Source of the DNA: a virus
Length of the DNA stretch: 20,616 nucleotides
Reading direction: 5' to 3' (one strand)
Virus record (IMG/VR): IMGVR_UViG_3300042565_003210
Span: 1 to 20,616 of that record
Made by a program: the position numbers and the translations under genes. Below are positions 14,748 through 19,607 of the stretch, piece after piece. Under the pieces are notes generated by a model. It did not search any database. It was not told where the DNA came from and saw nothing but the letters and a program-made list of their open reading frames with translations. Each line of letters opens with the position of its first letter. The first letter of the stretch is position 1.

Positions 14748-14759
14748 CGGCCGGAGAGG
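14748..14759 (+). repeat. Non-coding copy of a recurrent 12-mer
   Basis: CGGCCGGAGAGG occurs exactly at 98-109, 2647-2658, 6333-6344, 10815-10826 and here, always on the plus strand. Four copies fall in genes on the opposite strand, in the same codon phase (Ser-Pro-Ala). This one is outside any gene. This copy and 10815 share 16 bases, CGGCCGGAGAGGAGGG. Confidence 0.55.
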
Positions 14760-14774
14760 AGGGGGCAACAAACT

Positions 14775-14853
14775 TCCCAGTGCTGGACTCGAACCAACAC
14801 ATTGCGCGAGCCGTTAAGCAGGCGACACCCACTGCCGATTGTGGTAACTGGGA
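14775..14853 (-). tRNA. tRNA-like gene, anticodon arm atypical (possibly Ser GCT)
   Basis: The minus strand folds into most of a cloverleaf over 79 bases. The acceptor stem is perfect, TCCCAGT (14853-14847) with ACTGGGA (14781-14775). T8-A9 follow, then a D-arm CCAC/GTGG with loop AATCGGCA, and a T-arm GTTGG-TTCGAGT-CCAGC. The middle is weaker: GTCGC-CTGCTTA-ACGGC has a C/A mismatch, two bases instead of one before it, U instead of a purine at position 37, and an 11-base variable region. If the loop is read this way the anticodon is GCT (Ser). The 3' CCA is not encoded. It lies between two membrane-protein genes. It could be a functional phage tRNA, a decayed one or a tRNA mimic. Confidence 0.6.
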
Positions 14854-14866
14854 TCAGTTCAAAAGA

Positions 14867-15136
14867 TCAGATCACCTGTTCCGTCTTCGAGATAGCCGAC
14901 CGCAACGCGAGCAATCCTGCCGCACCCAACCAACTCAAAATCTCCTGGCCTTGCGCCGGAGTGATGTAGCCCATCGACTGAGCGAACGCCGTCCCGCCCA
15001 TCGCCAGAGCAGTGATGATTGTTTTCTTCCCCTGCAGGAACTTCCAAACTTTGCCCATATCGCACCAGCCTTGAACTTCAATCCTATGCAACAAATGAAA
15101 AGGCGACCGGCAACGCACCGGCCGCCCGTTCTGCAT
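14867..15136 (-). CDS. Holin-like small membrane protein, two possible starts
   Basis: The C-terminal 63 residues (MGKVWKFLQGKKTIITALAMGG...) are typical of small phage holins: a basic start, a hydrophobic segment TIITALAMGGTAFAQSM, a turn with TPAQGQE, and a second segment ILSWLGAAGLLAL. Two starts are possible. ATG 15136 has GGAG 7 bases upstream and fits the promoter at 15167-15196 with a leader of about 23 bases, adding 26 Arg/Cys/His-rich residues. ATG 15058 has only a weak AAGG but gives the usual N-terminus. A dual start making holin and antiholin forms is conceivable. It opens the leftward cluster, directly before the tRNA-like gene. Confidence 0.65.
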   Translation of the reverse strand: MQNGRPVRCRSPFHLLHRIEVQGWCDMGKVWKFLQGKKTIITALAMGGTAFAQSMGYITPAQGQEILSWLGAAGLLALRSAISKTEQVI

Positions 15137-15166
15137 TTCCCAACTCCGTCAGAATTGGAAGATTGA

Positions 15167-15196
15167 ATCATGCATCCAGTTGGCACAGTTTGTCAA
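15167..15196 (-). promoter_or_regulatory. Sigma70-like promoter for the leftward cluster
   Basis: On the minus strand TTGACA (15196-15191) and CATGAT (15172-15167) are 18 bases apart, with a predicted start near 15160 and a Shine-Dalgarno GGAG at 15147-15144. The conserved 13-bp motif at 15207-15219 lies 10 bases upstream of the -35, where an activator would bind. Confidence 0.6.
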
Positions 15197-15206
15197 TCCA
15201 TGCTCC

Positions 15207-15219
15207 ATGCATGTGACAT
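15207..15219 (-). promoter_or_regulatory. Control site C: exact copy of the late motif
   Basis: ATGCATGTGACAT matches sites A and B exactly, and site B also shares the two preceding bases CC. A second ATGCAT lies at 15170-15175, overlapping the -10. Confidence 0.65.
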
Positions 15220-15391
15220 AGATTGAGCAAACTTCATGGCGGTTGATGGTGGCAAATTTCAGAAGCTGGCGGCAGAGGCTTCAGGGCGCGGACGTCCGGA
15301 AAGGAGGGGGCCTTGACCGCTCGACCGACCAGCCAACAAAGTCTGAAAATCTGGTATGCAAGACCTATTCCAACTACAAGTCTAGTAGGCT

Positions 15392-15706
15392 GCACAGATC
15401 GTGTGTGCGCGAATTTTGTACAAATACCTCGGTAAAACATCGCTAGAAATTTTGAAAAAGTCTCTGCGCACGGATGCACAGATGAAATCCCTATTGTGGG
15501 GAGGTTTACATTTTTAGCATATGTACACTACTCGATTCCCCTAATCCTACGTATCCACCCCAATATACCAACCACCTGTGACCTAAAACTCTTGCCAATA
15601 TATTCTGTGATTCTGTGCTAATATGTTGTAAGTGTATGTATTGTATAGAGTTACAGAGGCACAGATATAGCACAGAGTCTGCACAGATTAAGGGTGGCAT
15701 CTGTGC
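15392..15706. repeat. Iteron-like GCACAGA repeat cluster
   Basis: GCACAGAT occurs at 15392-15399, 15476-15483, 15659-15666 and 15681-15688, with GCACGGAT (15468) and GCACAGAG (15670) as near copies. Copies at 15659, 15670 and 15681 are exactly 11 bp apart, one helical turn. Reverse-oriented copies are TCTGTGC at 15612-15618 and 15700-15706. ATTCTGTG is tandemly doubled at 15602-15617. GCACAGAT (15681-15688) and ATCTGTGC (15699-15706) form a perfect 8-bp inverted repeat 10 bases apart. Confidence 0.6.
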
Positions 15707-15890
15707 GAACAATGGGAAATCTGGGTTGTGTCGAACGATGGGCTGAATAGGAAAGGCAATCAAAAATGAGAATGAACGTTTTGGCCGTTTTGGTTTTAGT
15801 GTCAAAACTTGTGATTTTCATGTTACATGGATGTTGCAAACATGGTCGATATGTGTGATATTTCATACTCAAATTGATGAGGTTGAGGCT

Positions 15891-15910
15891 AGCGGAGTGG
15901 AACATCCGCT
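15891..15910 (+). repeat. Hairpin of the CAGCGG/CCGCTG family, copy 1
   Basis: AGCGGA and TCCGCT are perfect inverted copies around 8 bases. The right arm with its flank, TCCGCTGTTGGTGG (15905-15918), is repeated exactly at 20328-20341. Confidence 0.5.
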
Positions 15911-15954
15911 GTTGGTGGCGGGCTTTGGTGTGGTTGGTGGAATTTACAGGGTTT

Positions 15955-15977
15955 ATGCGGCGGAATTGACTCCGCTG
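15955..15977 (+). repeat. Hairpin of the CAGCGG/CCGCTG family, copy 2, in leader of first rightward gene
   Basis: ATGCGGCG, then AATT, then ACTCCGCTG. The same design recurs at 19557-19581 ahead of another gene. GCGG pairs with CCGC. The Shine-Dalgarno AAAGG and ATG 16003 follow within 26 bases. Confidence 0.5.
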
Positions 15978-16002
15978 TTGATTTGCTTGAAAGGTGTCTG
16001 AA

Positions 16003-16296
16003 ATGAAGTACGCGACTGAGTTTTATCCGAACGTTAAGTGCATGGGCGTTCATTCCGAAAAGCGATTTCCGCGAATCTCTTGGCTGTCCAGTGAGGGGAA
16101 GACTCCGGAGGCTGAAAAGCTTAAGGCCGACTTGCTGGCGATTCCAGGCGTCACCGAAGTCACGGCATACGATTACAGCCTGACTGTCACACGCGGCGGG
16201 GTTTTCACTTGGCAGGAGTTGGAGCCTCAGGTGCTCGCTGTTGTCCGAGAGTTTTTCGGCGTTGAAGAACTGACACCAGTCGTCGCTTACACCTGA
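16003..16296 (+). CDS. Nfu/NifU N-terminal-domain-like protein
   Basis: 97 residues from ATG at 16003, with AAAGG about 9 bases upstream; a GTG at 15994 is the alternative. The C-terminal two thirds follow the Nfu N-domain layout: a helix EAEKLKADLLAIPGV (36-50), TEVTAYDYSLTVTRGG (51-66), where Nfu proteins have an SVFIGPDFITVTK-type strand, then WQELEPQVLAVVREFF (70-85), matching the usual W..L.P.V.A.I..FF. The Cys-containing C-domain that carries a cluster in full Nfu proteins is absent. It is the first gene of the rightward cluster. With the ferredoxin on the other arm it forms a second iron-sulfur link. The match is by eye. Confidence 0.6.
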   Translation: MKYATEFYPNVKCMGVHSEKRFPRISWLSSEGKTPEAEKLKADLLAIPGVTEVTAYDYSLTVTRGGVFTWQELEPQVLAVVREFFGVEELTPVVAYT

Positions 16297-16315
16297 CTGA
16301 TCAACAGAGGAAATT

Positions 16316-16338
16316 GCATCCGCTAGGCGCGCGGATGC
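16316..16338 (+). repeat. Perfect 8-bp hairpin ahead of 16360 gene
   Basis: GCATCCGC (16316-16323) and GCGGATGC (16331-16338) flank a 7-base loop. It lies 21 bases before the next ATG and carries the CCGC/GCGG core seen in other gaps of this cluster. No T-run follows, so it is not a clear terminator. Confidence 0.5.
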
Positions 16339-16359
16339 TCAAAAACATTGGGGATTGTT

Positions 16360-16581
16360 ATGTCGGAATCTCAAATCATAGACGCGGCGTTCGTTCACTG
16401 CTGGGACTGGAAATCAACCCCGGATTTCGAGGACATCAAGGACGCGATCATTCGGCATGGCAAGGATTGCAAAATTGTCGAAATAAATACCCGCACTGAT
16501 GAGCATTGCGTTGTGATTGGGCCTGCGGAAATGACAGCATTGCACGCCGCTCTGGCGTATGTAAAGGCGGTGGGGCTGTGA
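16360..16581 (+). CDS. Unknown 73-aa protein
   Basis: ATG at 16360 has GGGGA about 6 bases upstream, better than the TTG at 16348. The product (MSESQIIDAAFVHCWDWKSTPDF...) alternates helix and strand, with a DIKDAIIRHGKDCKIVEIN segment and a final alanine-rich helix ALHAALAYVKAV. It resembles a small alpha/beta domain but no family is recognised. It belongs to the rightward run of tiny genes and may be followed by a GTG-started mini gene overlapping its stop. Confidence 0.6.
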   Translation: MSESQIIDAAFVHCWDWKSTPDFEDIKDAIIRHGKDCKIVEINTRTDEHCVVIGPAEMTALHAALAYVKAVGL

Positions 16582-16706
16582 AATATCTGGAAACGGAACC
16601 ACGCTGCCTGCAGCTTCGAGCATGGCAAGGCTGTTGGCCGCATGGAAATGATCAGGGAACTAAAAGAAAAGCTCGAACGTGGAACGATTCCGGAGGTAGT
16701 GAATGA
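16578..16706 (+). CDS. Possible 42-aa mini gene
   Basis: GTG at 16578 overlaps the previous stop (GTGA), and the TGA at 16704-16706 overlaps the next ATG (ATGA), so it would be coupled at both ends. GGTGGGG lies just before the GTG. The product is short, Trp/Arg/Gly-rich and matches nothing known. A competing frame, ATG 16642 to TGA 16752, reads MEMIRELKEKLERG and looks equally protein-like. At most one is likely real. Confidence 0.25.
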   Translation: MKYLETEPRCLQLRAWQGCWPHGNDQGTKRKARTWNDSGGSE

Positions 16707-16945
16707 AGAATCAAATAGAAACAATCCCAGACGAACGACTGAGGCAGATTGAGCGATCTAATCAGTCAATGCTTATTGCGTATTTGAAAGAGGATACGAT
16801 ATTCGATTCGCAAGGAATCGACGAAATGCTTGAACTCGCGAAGACGTTTGCGAGGCGAGAACTGGAACGAAGACGGTTTACGGACCAGCGAACGCCATCG
16901 ATAACTGTTGATGTTGAGATGGACTGCCGTGATATTGCAAGCTAA
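16703..16945 (+). CDS. Unknown 80-aa charged helical protein
   Basis: ATG at 16703 is preceded by GGAGG with 6 bases spacing, one of the best sites in this cluster. The product is mostly helical and charged (DERLRQIERSNQSMLIAYLKED, then DEMLELAKTFARRELERRRF), suggesting a small dimerising or coiled-coil protein, with a short beta-type C-terminus (SITVDVEMDCRDIAS). No family is recognised. It is followed by 162 bases without a gene that hold a tRNA-like remnant. Confidence 0.65.
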   Translation: MKNQIETIPDERLRQIERSNQSMLIAYLKEDTIFDSQGIDEMLELAKTFARRELERRRFTDQRTPSITVDVEMDCRDIAS

Positions 16946-16989
16946 CGATCAATGCCAAGTGTGCCCAAACCGAATAACAATTCGGGGCG

Positions 16990-17066
16990 GGATGGCGGTG
17001 GTTTCGGTAAGAGTCGCGATGCTAAACCGGAACGTAATTCCATCGGGTTCGAATCCTGCTTTGGCT
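16990..17066 (+). tRNA. tRNA-like remnant, Ser-type 3' half
   Basis: A T-arm CGGG-TTCGAAT-CCTG (about 17044-17058) follows a short variable-arm hairpin GGAA-CGTAA-TTCC (17029-17041) and an anticodon-loop-like ATGCTAA (17019-17025, GCT if read as anticodon). Upstream GATGGC...GGTGGTTTCGGTA resembles a type II D-arm. The 3' end TTTGGC has no nearby 5' partner; the only match, GCCAAG at 16954, makes the element 112 bases. It is probably a broken tRNA, or a phage attachment site copied from the 3' part of a host tRNA gene. It occupies the gap before the 17108 gene. Confidence 0.35.
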
Positions 17067-17107
17067 CTTTGCGTTTATGTGGGTTCTTAACAATCAAAGG
17101 GCACGAA

Positions 17108-17359
17108 ATGAAACAGGTTTTCAAATTGGAGACGTTTGAGGACATCGAAAAGGCATTCGTCGGAATTCGCGAGCCTGACGATCCGGTTCCGGTGGTCGGT
17201 GAAAAAGATTGCTTGGTCATTGGTGGCGACTGGATGCGTATCGAGTCCAAATCGTTTGTTCTGTCGGAAAACATGCAAGCGTCTGGACGGAAGTTTGTGG
17301 AGTATTGCATCTACAAGGTTATCGGGCCTCACTTCGACGCTGAAAAGGCACTGAAATGA
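17108..17359 (+). CDS. Unknown 83-aa protein
   Basis: I start at ATG 17108, preceded by AAAGGG with 7 bases spacing. A longer frame back to 16952 would cross the tRNA-like remnant and reads as low-complexity Gly/Asn/Arg. The product (MKQVFKLETFEDIEKAFVGI...) has an N-terminal beta-helix unit and a strand pair around DCLVIGGDWMRIESKSFVLSE, and ends in a basic helix. No family is recognised. Its stop overlaps the next ATG as ATGA. Confidence 0.65.
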   Translation: MKQVFKLETFEDIEKAFVGIREPDDPVPVVGEKDCLVIGGDWMRIESKSFVLSENMQASGRKFVEYCIYKVIGPHFDAEKALK

Positions 17360-17556
17360 CTCAATGCCTCTGCCGTGGAATGTTCCAGCGAGATATCGAC
17401 CCGATGTGCGAGATTCACGCAACGCGGGCGAATCTCAAAGAAGAAGAGCGGCAAGATGCTCTGAAGGAATTGCGAGCACGAAAGCGGCAAATTGAGCGGC
17501 AGATAAAAGCATTGATTTTTGGAGCAGCAGGCAATGGCGAAGCAGCAGGCGATTGA
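17356..17556 (+). CDS. Unknown 66-aa protein with N-terminal Cys/His cluster and coiled coil
   Basis: ATG at 17356 lies in the ATGA overlap with the previous stop, so translation is coupled. The N-terminus has CLC and CEIH about 12 residues apart (MTQCLCRGMFQRDIDPMCEIH), which could hold one zinc ion. Residues 25-55 form a charged helix (NLKEEERQDALKELRARKRQ) of coiled-coil type. The tail is Gly/Ala-rich and overlaps the next gene by 23 bases. No known family. Confidence 0.6.
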   Translation: MTQCLCRGMFQRDIDPMCEIHATRANLKEEERQDALKELRARKRQIERQIKALIFGAAGNGEAAGD

Positions 17557-17812
17557 TGATTTGATCGCGAGTTACGTAAGCACGTTTGGAGAACAGCCAG
17601 ATAACGTTACTGGCATGGTCATCTATTCCAGTGCCCAGCGAGTCGTCGACGGGGAATGGTTTCGATGGGTGCAGGACGGCCAATGGAGAAAGATTGAGTG
17701 GAACCCAACTGATGAGAACTTGAAGTGTATGCAGCCAGGATTCATTCAATCTGTGATCGAAAAGGTTAATCGAGAAGATGCTGGTAGAAAAACGACGGCA
17801 AAAGCTGACTGA
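17534..17812 (+). CDS. Unknown 92-aa protein, paralogue of the next gene
   Basis: ATG at 17534 has GGAG 9 bases upstream. The core runs from YVSTFGEQP through VVDGEWFRWVQDGQWRKIEW. The downstream gene has the same core without gaps: FG at the same place, P three positions on, 28 residues from Phe to Trp, then a Gly four residues after Trp and a Lys four after that. The pair looks like a tandem duplication that diverged. Function is unknown. The pattern of aromatic and basic residues on short strands could suit nucleic acid or protein binding. The tail is basic (REDAGRKTTAK). Confidence 0.65.
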   Translation: MAKQQAIDDLIASYVSTFGEQPDNVTGMVIYSSAQRVVDGEWFRWVQDGQWRKIEWNPTDENLKCMQPGFIQSVIEKVNREDAGRKTTAKAD

Positions 17813-17975
17813 TGAATACAAGCTCGACTACATCAAGGCGTTTGGTACTCCTCCGGGACCTAACGCAATTCGCGAAATTGCGGAACACATGAACTCCCTT
17901 CTGAGTGGATCCAAATACAAATGGATTGAACGTGGTAAGTACTTCAAAGTCAGGCTGCTTGTGAAAGACAAGTGA
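17778..17975 (+). CDS. Unknown 65-aa protein, paralogue of the previous gene
   Basis: ATG at 17778 overlaps the previous gene by 35 bases. No other start is suitable in frame. The core YIKAFGTPPGPN...SGSKYKWIERGKYFKV aligns ungapped with the upstream protein (see that entry). The N-terminus (MLVEKRRQKLTDEYK) and the C-terminus (RLLVKDK) are basic. The stop codon is followed directly by GCAGCGG, the 5' half of the intergenic hairpin family. Function unknown. Confidence 0.6.
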   Translation: MLVEKRRQKLTDEYKLDYIKAFGTPPGPNAIREIAEHMNSLLSGSKYKWIERGKYFKVRLLVKDK

Positions 17976-18021
17976 GCAGCGGAAACGGACAAAACAATTT
18001 TGTAAATCAATATTTGTGGTA

Positions 18022-18049
18022 TTGACAACAAAGAACATGACGATAAGAT
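18022..18049 (+). promoter_or_regulatory. Sigma70-like promoter inside the rightward cluster
   Basis: TTGACA (18022-18027) and TAAGAT (18044-18049) are 16 bases apart in the 114-base gap before the 18090 gene. The surrounding sequence is AT-rich. Predicted transcription start is near 18056, leaving a leader of about 34 bases with a GGAG site. Confidence 0.55.
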
Positions 18050-18089
18050 TGATGTCAGTGATGAACGCAATATCAATTCGGAGAAAGTC

Positions 18090-18308
18090 ATGTCGACAAC
18101 AGCAACTCTCTATGTCTACAAAAACGGCAAAACATGCCAATATCCAGATTCAAAGTTTCGAAAATTGATCAAGGAATTGCAGGCGGGTCGCGGGCAGGCT
18201 GAAATGGCAAGTCTGATCGAAAACGGATACGACGAGTTTCTTGCGGCTAACGGTGAAGCCTACAGCATTGACGGCATGACACTCGAACTTCTCGGATACA
18301 AAAAGTAG
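18090..18308 (+). CDS. Unknown 72-aa protein
   Basis: ATG at 18090 has GGAG 7 bases upstream and its own promoter candidate. The product begins with a strand (STTATLYVYKNGKTCQY), then a helical middle (SKFRKLIKELQAGRGQAEMASLIENGYDEFLAANG) and ends with a short strand-turn-helix (YSIDGMTLELLGYKK). It looks like a complete small alpha/beta domain but no family is recognised. It is the first gene of a tightly packed group of three (18090-18736). Confidence 0.65.
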   Translation: MSTTATLYVYKNGKTCQYPDSKFRKLIKELQAGRGQAEMASLIENGYDEFLAANGEAYSIDGMTLELLGYKK

Positions 18309-18323
18309 AACTGGAGAACACCA

Positions 18324-18536
18324 ATGGCAACGTGGAAAGAGCTTGAAGCACAAGGCGTAAAACGGTGCTGTGCAATTTTCACAAGCGGAAAACGGTGTCG
18401 ATGCCGAACAAACGGTAAAGGCTCATGGTGCGATAAGCACGCAGCCGTGATCGAACCAAAGGTGGCGCAGGCGATGAAGGCGATAAACGCGGCGGCAAAG
18501 GATACTGTGGCATCATGCCTTGAGGATGAGACATGA
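18324..18536 (+). CDS. Small Cys/His zinc-binding protein
   Basis: 70 residues; ATG at 18324 has GGAG 7 bases upstream. The segment CCAIFTSGKRCRCRTNGKGSWCDKH follows the pattern C.A....G..C.R....G..WC..H, found in many small phage and bacterial proteins and expected to bind one zinc ion with three Cys and one His. The C-terminal half is an alanine-rich helix with a late Cys. The role is unknown; such proteins may bind nucleic acid. The stop overlaps the next start as ATGA. Confidence 0.7.
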   Translation: MATWKELEAQGVKRCCAIFTSGKRCRCRTNGKGSWCDKHAAVIEPKVAQAMKAINAAAKDTVASCLEDET

Positions 18537-18736
18537 ACCAAGAACCAAAACGAGGACGCCCTGCAACAGAACGAGGGGCATACAATCCAAACCCGGCGAG
18601 ACAATTCGGGCGAATCAGTGATGAGGACTGGAGCGAGCTGAAAGCGGCTGCTGATGCGGCTGGCCAGTCAATGGTGGAATGGGCGTTGCCAACACTGTTG
18701 AAGAAGGCTCGGCGGGAAGCCAAAAAGGCGAAATGA
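18533..18736 (+). CDS. Ribbon-helix-helix-like small DNA-binding protein
   Basis: 67 residues; ATG at 18533 is coupled to the previous gene by ATGA. A basic N-terminus (PKRGRPATERG) leads to a strand-like RQFGRIS, then DEDWSELKAAADAAG, a short turn and SMVEWALPTLLKKARRE. This is the strand, helix, G-[QS], helix order of CopG/Arc-type regulators, which bind DNA as dimers through the strand. The preceding RGRP could add minor-groove contacts. A phage regulator of early genes is plausible. The stop is followed by GCAGCGG. Confidence 0.6.
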   Translation: MNQEPKRGRPATERGAYNPNPARQFGRISDEDWSELKAAADAAGQSMVEWALPTLLKKARREAKKAK

Positions 18737-18781
18737 GCAGCGGAACTTGTATTCGGTGGGCGCAAAAACAAAGGGAAAACT

Positions 18782-19165
18782 ATGAGACGAAGTGGAAAGC
18801 CACGGTGGAGCCTTGTCGTATCCGGTGACTGGGAGACGGTTATCTCTGCCCGTGAGTATCGGGAACAATTACTAGACCAGAAGCCATTCGATGAACAAAT
18901 GGCGGAATGGCATGTGTATCGAATTGACTGCGAAACGACGGCAGCCTTTGTCGCCGCATACCGCGTATTTTGTGAGCGGTTAAAACTGCAGTGTGAATTC
19001 GAGGCGTCATTCATTTCTGACGATCGTTTGGTGCGTTCGGAGATGCAGACAGGTTTTGATGGTGACAGCGAACCGCGTTGTAGTGTCGATGCGGAGTTCC
19101 CTGAATCAAAGGTCAGGGATGCAGTAAAACAAGCGATTGCACTGCTTGAGGAGGCTATGAAGTGA
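18782..19165 (+). CDS. Unknown 127-aa protein
   Basis: ATG at 18782 has AGGG about 7 bases upstream. The product has a basic first strand pair (RRSGKPRWSLVVSGDWETVIS), a helix REYREQLLDQKPFDEQMAEW, two Cys-containing strands or helices (RIDCETTAAFVAAY; FCERLKLQCEFEASF), an acidic loop and a C-terminal helix DAVKQAIALLEEAMK. It may be a two-layer alpha/beta protein. No family is recognised. A GTG overlapping its stop begins the next gene. A long open frame on the opposite strand covers it but lacks start signals. Confidence 0.65.
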   Translation: MRRSGKPRWSLVVSGDWETVISAREYREQLLDQKPFDEQMAEWHVYRIDCETTAAFVAAYRVFCERLKLQCEFEASFISDDRLVRSEMQTGFDGDSEPRCSVDAEFPESKVRDAVKQAIALLEEAMK

Positions 19166-19473
19166 CAATGCCACACCTTGAGAATTGCCTGCACTCGGAA
19201 ACGGGCTGGTGTCTTGCTTGCGTCAAAAGGCAATGGGACGAATTGGATTATGCTGAGATCGTAAATGCGAAGGTGAATCGTGAAAACGAATTGCTTCGGG
19301 CTGCCTTACGATCGGCTCGTTTGGGCATGAAGATACGCGGCATAACAACGCGAGAGTTTGCAAAAATGTGCTGCGTGCGACCATCGCTGATTAGTGAATG
19401 GACTGGTGACAAGATCGAGTCTTATCCGGATTTCGTCGACGGGACTGATGATCGAAGACAAGACAATGCGTGA
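19162..19473 (+). CDS. Small protein with zinc knuckle and helix-turn-helix-like C-terminus
   Basis: 103 residues. I choose GTG at 19162: GAGGAGG lies 7 bases upstream and it overlaps the previous stop. ATG 19168 would lose the spacing. The N-terminus has Cys9, Cys17 and Cys20 (CLHSETGWCLAC) with nearby His5 and His11, a possible metal site. The middle helix (ENELLRAALRSARLGM) leads to RGITTREFAKMCCVRPSLISEWTG (about 59-82), which reads like an XRE-type helix-turn-helix: a [IL]T..E.A turn, a small residue, then SLIS.W.G. It may be a regulator of the early genes. Confidence 0.6.
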   Translation: MTMPHLENCLHSETGWCLACVKRQWDELDYAEIVNAKVNRENELLRAALRSARLGMKIRGITTREFAKMCCVRPSLISEWTGDKIESYPDFVDGTDDRRQDNA

Positions 19474-19556
19474 CCGAAAGTAACAGAGGAATTCCGTTCC
19501 GAGTGTACACAATTTTGTTGATGTCAACGAAATGGTTCTATTCAAAAACATTGGCA

Positions 19557-19581
19557 ATGCGGCGAGAAATTAACTCCGCTG
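19557..19581 (+). repeat. Hairpin of the CAGCGG/CCGCTG family, leader copy
   Basis: ATGCGGCG, then AAATT, then AACTCCGCTG. It parallels 15955-15977 in order and spacing, and in both places lies 26-27 bases before the next gene start. The 134-base gap upstream also contains palindromes GTGTACAC (19503-19510) and TTGATGTCAA (19518-19527). Confidence 0.5.
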
Positions 19582-19607
19582 CTCTTTCTGAAAGTGAGTG
19601 TTAGGAA

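Larger units (their letters stand above)
15220..16002. other. Divergent non-coding control region
   Basis: No convincing gene lies between the leftward promoter region and the first rightward gene. The left third (15240-15340) is GC-rich and includes GGACGTCC and a variant of the purine-rich motif (GTCCGGAAAGGAGGGGG). From about 15390 to 15880 it becomes AT-rich and carries the GCACAGA repeat cluster (15392-15706). The right end has two CGGCGG/CCGCTG-type hairpins (15891-15910 and 15955-15977). Divergent transcription, AT-richness and iteron-like repeats suggest an origin of replication or a main control region. Open frames here lack Shine-Dalgarno sequences and read as low-quality protein. 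Confidence 0.55.

Noticed and set aside
14735-15166. 143-aa plus-strand frame
   Set aside because: It crosses the tRNA-like gene and the holin-like gene in antisense.
15506-15905. Two minus-strand frames (15506-15805, 15651-15905) in the divergent region
   Set aside because: No Shine-Dalgarno, low-quality composition, and they run through the GCACAGA repeat cluster.
16642-16752. 36-aa frame starting MEMIRELKEKLERG
   Set aside because: Protein-like, but no ribosome site, and it overlaps the well-supported 16703 gene by 50 bases; kept only as an alternative to the 16578 mini gene.
16952-17107. N-terminal extension of the 17108 gene
   Set aside because: Low-complexity translation across the tRNA-like remnant; ATG 17108 has a proper AAAGGG site.
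18379-19233. 284-aa minus-strand frame across the small-gene cluster
   Set aside because: It covers four plus-strand genes that have good ribosome sites and ATGA/GTGA overlaps; the protein is Ser/Arg/Phe-rich without domains, as expected of an antisense shadow.
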